This document shows positions 11,802-26,160 of a DNA stretch of 64,000 nt, one piece after another. The DNA is from Sipunculus nudus (Eukaryota; Annelida; Sipuncula; Golfingiida; Sipunculidae), in contig CM049310.1 of the NCBI GenBank assembly GCA_026874595.1, positions 75,881,056 to 75,945,055 of the forward strand, written 5' to 3'. Under the pieces are notes generated by a model. It ran no database searches, had not been told where the DNA came from, and saw only the letters and a program-made list of their open reading frames with translations. The position numbers were made by a program, and so were the translations under genes. Position 1 is the first letter of the stretch. Each line of letters begins with the position of its first letter.

Positions 11802-13616
11802 TATATCATCCAATCATTTAAATGTTTTACAGAAGTGTTCAGCATTTCTTATGATAATGGTGCCTTTCTGTACATGCAGATTTTTGTCAGAGCGAGACCT
11901 GCATGCAGCTAGTCCTTTTCCATTTGTGCAGGTTCCATCAGGGTTTGGGTCAAATACACACCTCTATTTTTTTCAGTCATAACATGCATTTTGTACGTGT
12001 CGTGCAGAATGATTTTTTATTTGTATCTCAACGTTTGATGTATTTGACAAAATAATGTAAAAATACATATTCAAATCTGCCATGTGCTCCATGCATCTAG
12101 TCTTCTGCTAAATTAAACTTAAGGATGTAAAGTAACAGCTTCCAGTGTTTCACATACTATGAATACATAAGGAGCCTCAAATGTAACCTAGATGTCAAGG
12201 ATTTTTGGTCACCTGATGACATACATAATGTATTTTATCAATTTTTGGTATCATATATTGATCTGTTTCATTGATATAACAAACAAGAGGAACTAATATA
12301 AGGCTATGCCCTGTTTTTCAATCCTAATTGATGGGGCTGATGTCCCTGTAATGCAAGTGGGATATTTTGCAGTGATAGTTTTACACGAGTAAGAACTGTT
12401 ATCCATGAATATATATTCATGCATATGATGTTGTTCCTTCACTGCAACAGTGACTGTTGTGATAATATTATGCGAGTAAGAACCCTGATACGTGAAAACA
12501 AGTATACGAGGGCAAATGGAAAATATCTGTTGAACTGGAAAGGAATAAATTTTCTGTATAACCTTTTCTTAGCATATTTGTATTTAATGCCTTGTGTTTT
12601 AAACCATTGATTTACTTGTATATGCGTTTGGTCAACACAACTGAGTATATATGCATGTGTATTTGGCAAACTGTATTTGACCCAAATCCTGGTTACCGCA
12701 TGGTGCTTGCAGATAACAATGATATGAAAAGCATGACTTATAATCATATAGGCTTGATTCTTAAATGTTAATGTTACATTTTAATTTACTATTCATTTTA
12801 ACATTTATACTGTGAAAGCTAGGTCTGAGGTGGATTAATATTGCATCTCGTTAGACAGGCTTCCATCTTATGCCACACTTTGCCCAGAGTTAGCCTCCAG
12901 CCCATGTCTCAGTGAAGATGGGTCTTATAGTCCTTTATCAAATGGCCATATAGCTTTACAAGCTCTGTCAGCAATTTCATCTTTTCCAAAGACAAGGGTA
13001 CATATGGGCAACTAGTAAACCCATGCAGGGTTAAAACATTCGCATGTGGGACACATAAAAATATATTACTGTTTTATTCTGAAAGGGTCTAATCATCTTA
13101 ATGGATTCAAAAAGTTGATACATTTCTCTTATGCAAGTTAAAGGACCTGCAATATACCAGTAACCACCTTGATTTGCCTTTTAAATTCTGGAGAAAGGCT
13201 GATATTGCCTTATTACATGATTACCTAATCACAATTATGCACAAATGAATAATTAAATGCAACAACATCTATGTGAATAACTTACAAATTTGTTAATTTC
13301 GCGGATCCAGGTAATGTTGTAGCAGCTTTGAGGGGCATGGTGTCTGGGGGTAGGGTTGCAAACACAATATCTGACCTGATTCAGGGCTCAGTGGTTAAAT
13401 GCCCTCAATCACTGCCCAGCTGAATTTTTGAGGGTTTCCCAATGATCTGTTGCATATGGGGTGGAGTTGGGCGAGAGGCCTGAAAATAATCAAAATTTTG
13501 TTTGGTTTTTTTTTCCAACACATCTGAAAAGTACCCAGATAAACATGTTTATGTCATATTGTACACTCATGGAAGTGATAAAAGCTTGTACTATATTATT
13601 CCTTTATCTGAACATT

Positions 13617-14060
13617 TAAGGGGCCTTTTGAATCATTCCAAAATGGCAATATCTGACAAAAGATAACCCCCAGAACCTTGCATGAAACAGGCCTGGCAAC
13701 GCCAATTCCACCTCACACAGGCAGTTTGTTTCATTTATATTCACGTTTATAACATTTGGAGGTCACGCCAAGAAAATCTTAAACATTCAACAAGGGCATC
13801 TGGTGGCAAATCAGACAAAACAGGAGTTTATCAAAGGGCGCTCTCCAAGTAGTGACCTTTCAATTTGCGTACATGTGCAACATACCACCTCTTGTTACAT
13901 GCCTTTTCTGTTTGTGAACTATGGCACATATATCATGTTTAATAACAGTTTGGCAATAAACAAGCTCATACACCTGTCACAAAAGGTGTTATATTATAAG
14001 AACTTAACAGGAATTACCTGGTTCATTAGTGTATATTCAGATTAACCTGTAAATCAAAAA
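13617..14060. repeat. Diverged relative of the Kolobok-like element at 56.3 kb
   Basis: Begins TTAAGGGGCC and shares, in order, the blocks TTCAACAAGGGCAT, GGCA.CA, a short coding-like stretch and AAACAAG.TCATAC with 56321-56769. Its right end is not clear. Confidence 0.5.
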
Positions 14061-17000
14061 TTCTACAGAAGAGGCAGGTGAATAGCTTGCTTTAAAATTG
14101 CTACTGCAATCTAGAAAACCTTTATATAAACTAATGAAGAGTGAACAAACTCGGGTTACAATTATTATTATTATAATATTCTTTGTTTGTTTAATAATGC
14201 AGATGTTCTATTTGGTTTATGATAACAGCTGGATACTGCCTCTGATCATTCCATCCAGGTAAAATATGCACCGCAAAGCTTGAGATGATACCAAATACAT
14301 GCGCTTAAATTTTTACGTGTTGATTATTTTCTGAATAAAATTAAAGAGTATTGTTTGGGGTAAAATTTTGGTTAAGATTTGTATGAAATAATATGCTGGC
14401 ACTAGCCTGGCAGTCCTTTTTTTTTCCTCGATATGACAATACATGATCATGAAAAGCAGATGGCAAACCATATATGTATAGCCTATTGGTTTATCAATCA
14501 GACCCTTTTTAATATGATGATAGACTAATACACAGGACATAAGGGCCAATGACTTCACTTTTCCATTCCACCAAACTTCATCAGTTTCGTCTCACAACGA
14601 ATACAAGGACATTGCCTCAAATGGTAATACAGTTACTATCTGTAAATCTGACCGAGTTTGATAATAAATTCCCAGTTGTCAATGGGGTCAATATATTAAG
14701 AAGTTTGAACTGTAAAACGCCAGAGGAAGACATGGTGAAAGCAAAATTGCAAATATTTATATTTAATGGTAGCAGAATATTATTATTCACATATTCTCAA
14801 GAGTGCCCAAGTACTCCAAAACCAAAGAAAGTGCCCTTTTTATGAAAATTTTGACTTTTGCTTATCCTAGAGAGCTTTGAAAAATTAAAAATTTCAAGGT
14901 TTTGCATATGCTTGACTGGACCTCGGGATGAGAAAATTGGCCTCATAGCAACAAAATGTTTTGGGAATGTTTTCATAGAAAAACTATATCATTAATGTTC
15001 TATGTGTGTTCATATTTTTGCATTTCAGTTACTTTCTGGCAGGTTTATTAACCAGTAATATTTAATACTGATTACAAAGGTTACAACAATAAAGTCGGGA
15101 AAGTTTCTTTTTTAAATGACATTGGGGAAACTCTTGATTTTCCCCGATGGATTTTGCACAAAAAAATGCTTGGTTTAATTTTTTTTTTTTGCATTCCCAC
15201 TCAGTGAAACCATTACCCATTACTAGAGCTGAATTTTTGGTTTTTATCCTTCAACTTAAGCTTATTATTTGTTTTTTCCTCAGCTGAAAATTTTGCCCAT
15301 GGTGCAAAAAATTTGAACATGTTCATGGCCCTGCTGGTGGCTTATTGAGCATACACTAATAGCAGTTCTTAGGAATATCCAGATATTAACTAAACGTTAT
15401 ACAGTTGTCTCAACTGACAGAACAATTTTAAAGGCTGAAATACTGCTAAAATTTGAGAGAATGTTGTCACCATTTAAATATTAGATTAAATATAGCACAC
15501 TTTATACTATAATAGTCACTATAATAGGCACATAATTATTAGGACCTGTATCTGTTATTAGACCAACTTTATATGTCAACATAAGTGTGTTTGGATAAGT
15601 GTGCTTGTTTTTTTGGGGTTTTTTTTCTCTCTGACAAGGCATTTTGTGATTGACATGCCTCTTCAGGAAGCTAGAATGAATTTCCATTATGCAATTAAAA
15701 TCACAGTTTAGTTTATCACAGAAAATGTACAGTTTGTATTGACAGGGTTTTCTGATTTATAAAATTAAATGCAAGGTAGACCCAACTTGAGCAACTCTTG
15801 CCAAGAAGAAACCTTTTCCCCATTTTAGGCCACCAAAGCAATCAATCCATGTGGCATTTTTATCACTAGGCACATCTGGAAATCTTTGCAAATTGAGCCA
15901 CAGCCTTATTTGCAAACTTCTATATATTCTACATTGTAATATTCTAAAATATTTAAATTTGTTTGTGGTCTTTTTAAAAGATGTATAATAAAATCTTGGC
16001 TATTCATGAAAAGACAAGGTGTATGTATCCAAACTTTGATATGCATCAAAACGCACATCAAGGAACATGGACTTCATGTTCCAATCATACCTGATACATC
16101 AACTGATGTGATCACAATGCACATTATAATGAAAACATGCTTCAAATCTTGCGCATCAAAAACACTCAATTCTTCACTTTCAAGATCCAAATACGAACCA
16201 CCAATGACACAGAAATTGGACTGTTCTAGGTATGATCAATAACTGAATAACAGTGTAAAATAAAAAGGACATATGGTAAATGATTTCAGGTGTATGTTCA
16301 GTCTGACTGGAAAAATCTGTCAAGATGATGAATATCAGACAGGACATCCCCACTTTTCTAGTAGAAATACAGCCAGGCACATTTTTTTATTACAAGACCT
16401 TAGTGCTGTATTAAGCTCACAAAAGAACGAGAGAACGGCTCAGTTTTCATTAGTGATGGGACAATCATGGGTTTATCAAAAGCCAGTCATACTTCTTTCA
16501 GCAGCAAACTCTTTCACCAAAGCCAACCACTGATCACACTAAAATATGAAGGCCTAAGAAAGTTTAACATTTGACAAATGCTGGTGATGTTATCAACATC
16601 ACAAATGGTTATTTTTTCTGATTCATAACGAAAGCATTTACTGGGGGTTATTTTTACCTAAGAATTTTGTCAACCTTTTTCATGAGATAGGTATTATTGG
16701 CCACATACATAACAAACACTTATTTTATACACTTTTGTTTTATTACAAAAATATATCAATTATTAAATCAAGACATTTATTTCTGAAAATTCAGCATGCA
16801 TTATCTGACAAAGTTTATTAGTGAACTTTTTTTTGGCAATTTTAATTTACATACATACATCCATCATTCACATAAGGGTTACAAAATGAATGAAAGAAAC
16901 AGAACTCCTAATATTATATCAAAGTCTCAAAGAAACTAGACACCTAACCAAAATAGAAATCAACCTGACCAGATGAAATCAGACAAGACCCTTTTAAGAT

Positions 17001-19090
17001 AATATCTTTCACAGGTATTTCACTGCAGTGTGCAGCAAGGCTCATATGACATCAACTATTAAAAGGAACAAACATTAACATGCTGCACTGACTATACAAG
17101 AGATGCCCTTTTGACTGGTCACGACGCTATACAAAAAAGGTCATTTTACAGTTAAATACCCCGATCTGCAAAGGCACAACTAAAATTCCAACACTACATT
17201 ACCAAAGCTATTATAAATTTAATTTTTTATTTTTACCTTAATAAGTCATAGTTTAAATCTGACCCAGAATATATATGAAAAAAATCACACAAAAATTATA
17301 TGGCATATTAAATATCAGCAAAAGATCCGTTTCAAGGATTTCAGTCAGCATGCCTCTTAAAAAGGATTATCATTCCAGGATATAAAAGTAACCATACAGC
17401 TATACAACAGTTAAAACCAGTTTTGCAGTACCAAGATTTTGCCAATTAACAGTGAAACAAAAGGCCTACCCCCAACAAAAAGATAACCATGGCAAATAAC
17501 CATGCTAGCATTATAAAATTCAACATTTTCATAAAATAAACCCTAATGAAACAACTTTTACAGAGCCAGCTTTCTTATAATAAAATACAAGAGTTGGCAT
17601 AAAAATGCCAGAAATCAATCGGCATGAAAAGCTGCTGGATAATATGGAAAGTTATAGTTATATATGAGAAACTATAAACAAATTACACAATTTGACCGAA
17701 TTGTCAGTGCTTTTATTGTCTAGCTTTTATTACACTTTTTTACATAAAAATTTACATGCTTATACATTTATAAAAACATATACATCAACTTACAAGTTGT
17801 AAAGTGCCACTACATATGGAATCTTTAGTGACCTATATTCTAAATTTTATATTAGCAGGTTTATAAGTAAACCACCAATTGCACAAGTGAAATATTACAT
17901 TTACTCATGTTCAACAGATTTTTACAGGAGTTGGCGCCTCCTGTTATAAAATAATAAATACTGGTGCCTTTAAGGTCTGACAAGGGCTAGTCTGTCAGGT
18001 CACACTTGCAGATTCAAAGCAAATATATGTAACACTAACAACAATCCTAACTAGACTCAACACAGGTGGGTGCCAACAAAATGCATTTGTTCATGCAGTT
18101 CCACACACATTCAGCTAACATAAAAAAATACAGAGCTCTACACAATTACACACGGGACAATCAACCAATGTATCATATTGTCATGTAGTATGCTCCCTCG
18201 AAAAGAATGCACACACGCAATTTTTGTTTGATAAATTGGCTACTCTTTCATACAGAATCACATTCATGATATTATTTTCACCCCTTTTAAACATGGGCAG
18301 ACAAGCTGCAGTTAGGACAGACTAGATCATGGGAATGGGACAATGGAAGAATTTTTTTCTGAAGGCTTCAAAAGGTTATCAATACCCCCCCCCCCCACCT
18401 TACAACTGAACAGCTTCACCTGTATATTCAAGGTATGATCCATGGAATAGAAGTTATAAACTGGCCAATAGTGCAGGATCAAGACCTTTGATGGGTGGGC
18501 TATATAGAATAATTATTACCACCCCCACCCCCCTAAAAACCGCACCGTATCACAATTCACTCAAGAGATCTCATCTTCATAACCTTTCAAAAATCAGTTA
18601 TCACCTTAGACATTCAAATAAATCATTCCTTAGTTTTCCTGTCAGAACAATCACATGACCGTTGTGACGCATCACACACTCCACCTCCAATGGCCCCAGA
18701 ACCCCCCCTTGTCACAATTCTTAGGCTTGGTGGCTGGATCCGAAAATGTTTCAGGAAAGGGGCGACCGCCCTCTCTCCCGCAATAAATATAAGACAGGGG
18801 CTACAATTGTCTAAATATATTCATACTACGGTAACTTTGAAAGGCACTGACAACGTAGAAACGGTTAATATTTCGCAAGTACGAAGCAATGGATGACGAT
18901 TGTGAACAATAACACGTTTATTATTGGAATAAAATTTCGCCCGTTTTCGCTCACTACAGGAGCTTTCGGACTTAAAATTATACACAAAATTCTTCAGCAT
19001 ATATAGAGTATAAAGTCTAGTCCGATAGTCAAGAGCAACACTGAGGTATATGCGATGATATTAAGGTTATTTTGAGGAGGAAGTAATTAC

Positions 19091-19200
19091 CGTGTTCAGG
19101 CCACAATGGCGGTAGCTGCCACTGCCCGTCACGGTCTTCACTGGTACATTTCCTCCTCAAAATGTGGAGAAAAATGAAAAATTAGTACATAGTACCCTGA
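19091..19200 (-). other. BET probable non-coding first exon (upstream end uncertain)
   Basis: The minus-strand sequence ends GAACACG|GTAATT at 19091, a usable but not ideal donor, within the locally GC-richer promoter segment. The 5' boundary is not visible and 19200 is only a guess. An ATGGCGG core like a YY1 site lies at 19106-19112 inside it, a position common for YY1 sites near starts of housekeeping genes. Confidence 0.4.
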
Positions 19201-19859
19201 GTTGATGTTGGGTGCGTTCTGCTGATAGCCTTGCAGTGCCGGATGGCTCTTATAGTCCATAATTCGCACAGGATTCTCCCGGGCACTTATAACCTCCGAT
19301 CACAGCAATGGCTTCGCCACGCACACCAACTGACCTTTTATAAGTTCCTTTCAAATTCAAACCATCTCATTGGTCAGTTTCCGTCACATGACTACAATAA
19401 GCGTTTAGTCCGTCTCTATTTCTAGCATTTCTTAGATAAATCCTGAATATGAACTGTACCATGTAATAATTTAAAGTATTAACTCCAAGAATTTATGAAA
19501 TTATTTCAAATTCGCGAGTTATCACTTGAGGACTGACATGACCACCATTGCCACAAAATGAAACATCCTCCCTTCTTGTGTAATGGCTGCGTGAGTCACT
19601 GAACGCTCATTGGTTGTACTGATCAGCTGACCTGAGAAAAGCACATAAATGAAACAAAGTCACATATACCACACAGAACTGGAAGTCCTGAAAAAAAGAG
19701 AGACAATAATCCAAAACTTTGCTACTGAAGCCTTATACTGGTGCCGAGTCATGTGTAAAAAATGAAAAATTGCTCAGTGTCTCCATCAAGATTGCTCCTG
19801 TTTATCCTTCCGTTCATCTGCCTCTAATTCGCACTGCGCACGCGCAATGACCTAGTTCT
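19201..19859. promoter_or_regulatory. Putative divergent promoter between BET gene and WDR5
   Basis: This segment lies between the inferred first exons of two divergently transcribed genes and is richer in CpG than the surrounding introns. It contains a perfect NRF1 motif near the WDR5 side and no repeat that I recognise. Transcription start sites are not visible from sequence; the assignment is inferred from gene orientation and motif content. Confidence 0.5.
19835..19846. promoter_or_regulatory. NRF1 binding motif
   Basis: TGCGCACGCGCA matches the NRF1 consensus YGCGCAYGCGCR at every position. It lies about 110 bp upstream of the inferred WDR5 first-exon donor, as expected for a TATA-less housekeeping promoter. 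Confidence 0.6.
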
Positions 19860-19958
19860 CCATTGCATGGGATTCACGTTGTACTCTGGCAACAACGCTT
19901 TGGATTTTACTGTATTATTGTGTTGTCACCTGAAGTGCATGATTTCATAAAGCAGCCG
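19860..19958 (+). other. WDR5 probable non-coding first exon (5' end uncertain)
   Basis: A strong donor, CAGCCG|GTAAGT, follows position 19958, immediately downstream of the NRF1 motif. It can splice to the acceptor at 35987, one base before the WDR5 ATG, giving CCGGATGG around the start. The 5' end is not determinable. No other gene on the plus strand before 35.9 kb could own this donor. Confidence 0.5.
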
Positions 19959-20523
19959 GTAAGTTAAACGCGAGAAGTGTTATGTTTTTACTGAAGAAGA
20001 TATGGTATTTTATCGCATGGTATGATTTCATCGTTCAATTTGTTCTTTTGCTGGTCTCAGCTGTTAACTTTCGAGTCTTTCATCACACTGACACTGTGAC
20101 AGTGTCGGTGTCACTGTGTTTATGCAAAACTGTACCCCTTCTTCCCTCCTCGCCTTATACCTCGGAGAACCTTTTATTAAGTTACACCAACCATTCAAAT
20201 CTTCGCGCACTTTTTCGAAGCTGTACACGAAAACCTATTCGTTCCCTTTTTGTCCGGAGACACCAACTCAACAATTATCAAAACGACAAAAGGGCTAAGA
20301 TTCTTTATGTACAGAATGTGGCATGTAGAATATGTGTTGAGAAATTTCATATGTACTGGCATTATTGTCCCAAAACGCTTTTATCCGATTCGCTGTGCTT
20401 CTCTCCATCAACGTCTTGAGGATGGCGCTACTGTTTAAACCGTGTATGGTTCCAAAAAGCCTTTTAAAAGAGGACCCTTTTGATGTTGTTATATATATTA
20501 ATAATATTTTAATAAACCTTTTT

Positions 20524-23500
20524 AGCTCAGCTGACTGTAAGTCATCTGAGCTATAGCAATCACTCTGTCCGTTCGTCCGTCCGTTAACCTGGCACAAATC
20601 TTAACCGCTGGACCTAGAATCTTGTAACTTTACATTCTGAGAGGCCTATGAAAAATCTCCTTGGAAACCAGGAATTAGGTCTCTGTTACCCATATCCTTC
20701 GAGCTTTGGGGCCTCAAAGTACCCCCCAGAATATTAAAAAATTTCATACAAAAACTTCAATATCTCATTAACTACATCACTGATGGTCAATTTTTTTTGC
20801 ATACGTATTGATCATGAGAAGACTGGTGGCGCCACCTGTATTTTTCGATTTTTTTTGCTCAACTGACTATAAGTCATCTGAGCTATAGTCGTGGTCCGTC
20901 ATCCGTCCGTCCGTAGATGTGGCACGTTTTCAAACCGTACGACCTAGGAATCCAAAATTCAGCATAATGTTAGATGTCCCCAAGATCTCCTACCAAGCCG
21001 AAAACTGGGTCTTGCGACTTCGTTCCTTTGAGAAATTAAGGAAAAACCTCAATTTTTTATTAAAATCCTATTTTCACACTTCAGGACCGCCTAATATCAA
21101 AACCACTCATCTGTTTTTCCTCATATTTACCAAAAATATTCCTCTATATAGTTCCTATGTACATGCCAGAAATTAAGTCTGTAAAGTATAAATTCTTTAA
21201 GTTATGGGCCCAAACATAATGGACTTTGTAAAAAATCAGGAAAAATAATAACTCACTTAACATGAAAAATTTTGAAACTAGAGTCTATTTTCTCAAGTAT
21301 ATAACTATGTTTAATTAAGATTCAATCGTTTACCCAAAATTAGATCTGAATTTTGTAAATTTTTTAAGTTATTAGCATAAAAAAAAAATCAGTACCTTAA
21401 ATTTTGCCCAACTTTGACCATGGCACCTTTTTTTCCTGTAAGCACCATTGATTTAATTTTCACAGCATGTAAACATAAATATTTAGTTTGTCTAAATCTG
21501 AAATTTGAAAATAAAAGCTTGAAAATTAAGCTAGTTATTGATGTTTTTTTCTGTAGTCACTTGCTTTGATTACAGATGCAGGGTCCCACTCCAGGTCACT
21601 GGAAGTCAGCTATGCCAGGGTTTCTGATTTGTTACAGTCACTGGGGGAGATCCCCTGCTGTAACAGGTGTACTGTTATTCTCATATCACCACCCCAATCA
21701 CCCCCCCCCCCCCCCTGCAAACCAAACCCACCAAGTGTTATGCAGTAATTGTTATTGTTTTCATTGTATCTCCTTAATTGTAATGCTGTTTCCACTCCGA
21801 TATGCAAAAACTTTCCTTGAAAAAATTAATTCAAGGTGTAATCCAGAAGATGCAATGTTGTGTAATGTAGCATTTTTAAAGAAATCAATTTTCTTTTAAA
21901 TGATTTTAACAAATATTAAAGAAACCCATCAGTATGCTTAAATTATTATAAAATACGAAGCACATTATGGATAAATAAAGACACAATTAAAAATTGTGAA
22001 ATCTAAATCAAGTATTATTTTTAGATATTTATTGTTTTGCAGATTTAAAAGATATATTTTTGTGGTAAAAAATAAATAAACATTTGTATGCATGATGTGG
22101 TGTTATCTGACAAGATTGAGATTAATGATGATGCAATTGAGAATTATGAATCAACTTTTATATTCAGATATATATGTTAAATTGGAAATGTATAGAAATA
22201 TAAATTTAAATTAGAAAATAATTGATGTGATAAAAAAATCAGGATTTAATACAAACATTTGTTCATTATTTTCCTGCCTCCGCAGAATTTGAGATTAGGC
22301 TTTGTTTGCCCTGTTTTATGTTGTTAATTAGCTAAATTTCAACTGTATACATTTCATAAAAAAATACATATATATTCAATAATATATATTATACAAAAAA
22401 ATAGATTCAATTGAACAAATGTGTAAACTACTGAAATGTCAACAGTTAATCGAAAAACCAACTAATGATCATGTTAATAGTACAGATTATTTGTTCACAA
22501 ACTGCTCACATGCTTTAGTTTCAACATTAGGAAACACATGGTCAGGTCACAAAATATTTTTTGCAACAATTTCTTGCTCATCAATACAAACCAATCATAT
22601 AAACCAACCATGGCCTTTATTACCTCTTCCTCTTACACTTTATCTCCATTAGATATTATTTAAGATTTTTACCTTCAAGGTTAACGTCAGCTGAGCACAG
22701 TGACCCATAGGTCCCTTGTTACAAATTTTTTTCTCAATTTTTAGACCTTTAAAAATGTGAACATCTGTTAACAGGGCACAAATTGTAATGACTGGACCTA
22801 GAATCTTAATTCTTGACTCACTGAGAGACCTATGAAAAGTCTCCATGGAAACCAGAAATTAGGTTTCTGTTACCCATATCCTTCAAGCTATGGGGCCCCA
22901 AAGTACCCCCCAGATTAGTCAAAAATTTCATACAAAAACTTCAATATCTCATTAACTACATCACTGATGGTCATATTTTTTTTCATACATATTGATCATG
23001 AGAAGTTTCATCACTTCCTGCAGACTGGTGGCGCAACCTGTATTTTTCGATTTTTAGCTCAGCTGACTATAAGTCATCTGAGCTATAGTCTTGGTCCATT
23101 GTCCGTCGTCTGTAAGTCCGTCTGTCCGTAGATGTGGCACGTTTTGAAACCGTAAGACCTAGGAATCCAAAATTTGGCGTAATGTTAGATGTCCCCAAGA
23201 TCTCCTACCAAGCCAAAAACTGGGTCTTTTCGACTTCGTTCCTTTGAGAAATTAAGGAAAAACCTCAATTTTTTATTAAAAACCCATTTTCACACTTCAG
23301 GACTGCCTAATATCAAAACCACTCATCTGTTTTTCCTCATATTTACCATAAATATTCCTCTATATAGTTCCTATGTACATTAAAGAAATTATGTCTGTAT
23401 TATATAATTTAAAAAAGTTATGGACCAAACATAATGCATTTTGTAAAAAATCAGGAAAGATATTTGATCACTTAACACAAAACATGTTAAAGCTATGGAC

Positions 23501-26160
23501 CTTTTTTCCAGTAATATAACTTTAATTTATCAAAATTAAATTGTATACCCAAAATTAGATGAAAATCTTTTAAATTTTTTAAAATATTAATAAAAATAAA
23601 AAATTGGTACCTTAAATTTTGCCCAACTTTGACCATGGCACGTTTTTTTCCTGTAAGTACTGTGGATTTAATTTTCACAGCATGTTTTTGTTAGCTTTTC
23701 AACTGTTAACACCAAAAATTTGAAACCAGTTGATCAAAAACTGTAGATTTTATTCAAGTTTTCAAGCACCATGAAACATATTGTCAAGCTAGTGTTATGC
23801 AGTTTGCAAGAGCTCAACTCCCCAGCTTCAGCTCTTAGTTCCTTAAATTCGGCATACAGTTAGATGTCTCCAAAATCCCCTACCATGCCAAAAATTTGGT
23901 CACTAGGACTTAATACCTTCAAGATATTAATGAAAAACTTCATTTTTCCATTAAAAACCCATTGTTACAATTCAAGACTGCCTAATATCAAAACCACTGA
24001 TCTGACTTTAATCATAAATAATATATATATTTTTCATTCTCTATGCACATGCCAGAATGATGTCAGTATTGCGTAATTGTTTTAAGTTATGGGCCCAAAC
24101 ATAATGCACTTTGTAAAAAATCAAGAAATATATTAACTCCCTTAACAAGAGGATTGCTGAAGCTAGAGATTTTTTGTCAGGGATGTAACATTATTTAATC
24201 AAGATTCAATTGAATACCCAAAATTAGTTATGAATTTTTCAAATTTTATAAGTAATTAGTATAAATGTAAAATTAGTAACTTAAATTTTGCCCAACTTTG
24301 ACCATGACACATTTGTTTCCTGTGAGCACTGTTGATATAATTTTCATTTCATGCACACATAAGGATTTCAGCTTTTAAGTTTAGAAAGCTGAAAGAAATT
24401 GGCCAAAAATTGTAGCTTTTATTAATGTTTTTATGAGACCCTGTCAGACTTTGGCTCTCTCCAGCCCCTCTTGAGTCACCTGTATGTTGACCTTGTTGAA
24501 CTTTCAGCAAATTATGCATGCTTGAGGCGAGGCATACACCAGAATCCAGGCAGCTTATGGCTAGCCACAGTTGATCCAGGTGTCCAACCCAACTCATCTA
24601 GTAGTTTTAACCAACTACATAACAATAAACAATAAATTAATAAATTTTTATTGGTTTTTAATAAAAAATTAAAGAAAAATAGAAAAGGAATTTGTTAGTT
24701 TATAATAACAGGAAATTAACTTGCAGTTACTGATGATATAAGAATCTTGTATCGATGGATAGAATGTCACGTATTCCAAATAACACCATGCAGTCACCTA
24801 TGGTATTTTTCAGTTCAATTTTAATGATAAAGAAGTTAATCATATCATTCATTACTAATCATTAGGGATCATATGAATTAAATTAATGATAGACAAAGAT
24901 GCAGTTGATAATATTAATCTAGATTCCTACATAGTCTAGTGTGTACATTGATGTGAAATTAGTCAAAAATGATTTATTACATTTATTTTTTAATATAAAT
25001 AAAAGCCATTAAACCAGGTACTTAGGATCATTATTTAAATGTGTGAATTTTGTATATTCTGGATTCTCAACATCATTGTTTGGTGAAAACTGAATAAACA
25101 CCAGACATGGTGCTAATACTTTGTAATTGTATTTAAATAGGAATATGATAATGTACTCCATTATAAAATTTCTTGCATAAAGAATGGGAATTCAGGTAAA
25201 AATGTAAGTATATGAATACCAGTGCAGATACTTTCAAAATGTATTCATGAATGCATTCATGAATATATTCTTTAATATTATTTTAATAATCATTTCAGTT
25301 ATATTTCATTTTAAAAAATCATATGATTCTCTTATTATTTTTAATAAAAATTATATTTGGGACAATATTTGTAATTTTTTTTAATTAATAGTTAAACCCT
25401 TATATTATATATTCTGCTTATAAGTTATATGGCCAAGTCAAAATCTGTGTGACAATAGTACTCCATTTGTTAATAAAATAAATGAAATCAATTCTCTTCC
25501 CTGTCTCCAAAGGTACTATCAAAATCATACATATAGCTTAACAACAACAACTCATAATACAGCTTATATTTATTACCACACAAACCAGCATGTGCCTCAT
25601 TTCTAAATCATATTTTTTTATCATATATAACAGCTGAGCGCCGTGACCCATAGGTCCCTTGTTTTTCTCTATTTTTGAGACCTTGAAAGATATGAACATC
25701 TGTTAACAGGGCACAAATCATAACAACTGGACCTAGAATCTTCATTCTTGACACACTGGGAGACCCATGAAAAGTCTCCATGGAAACTTGAACTTAGGTC
25801 TCTGTTACCCATATCCTTCAAGCTATAGGACTCCGAAGTATCCCTCAGAATAATGGAAAATGTGATACAAAAGCTGAAGTATCTGAACGACTAATGCAGA
25901 GTTCACCATGATTCTTTGCATGGATATTGACCATTAAGTGTTTTTATAAGTTTCTTCAGACTGGTGGAACCAGCTGTATTTTTTTTAAAGTTTATGCATT
26001 TTTCTCTATTTTTGAGATATATAAACGTGTACAGTCAGAATCTTGGCCTGTTGGTTAATCTGTTTGATGCTTCAGTTGAATGGGTATATACTACCATTCA
26101 GATGATAAAATTTCCTTTGGCAAATCTCTTCCCAGTCAGCTGAGCGTCATGACCCATGGT
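20524..26160. repeat. Head-to-tail array of palindrome-headed dispersed elements
   Basis: Heads carrying the near-palindrome AGCTCAGCTGACT-ATA-AGTCATCTGAGCT lie at 20524, 20866 and 23056. Tails of type CAGCTGAGCRCCGTGACCC lie at 22688, 25631 and (decayed) 26137. Between tail and next head sits a second conserved block of ~330 bp (GGACCTAGAATCTT... to GGTGGCGCCACC). The order is block, element, block, element, block, so the composite unit is tandemly repeated. No ORF longer than about 145 codons and no transposase motif. Confidence 0.75.

Larger units (their letters stand above)
10546..19090 (-). other. BET intron 1 (inferred), ~8.5 kb
   Basis: No supportable exon seen. It holds a pogo-like miniature element (11618-11801), a relative of the 56.3-kb Kolobok-like element (13617-14060) and a C tract (18385-18396). 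Otherwise it is AT-rich sequence with only short spurious open frames. Confidence 0.6.

Noticed and set aside
11920-12700. Possible inverted-repeat element sharing GTATTTGACCCAAA-type ends
   Set aside because: The two arms match over only about 14-20 bases with gaps; no flanking duplication found.
12439-12747. 102-codon minus-strand open frame in BET intron 1
   Set aside because: AT-rich, no recognisable domain and no suitable splice sites around it.
19982-20419. 145-codon open frame on the plus strand after the NRF1 motif
   Set aside because: It begins after a strong splice donor, has no family resemblance, overlaps other open frames and runs toward a repeat; best read as intron.
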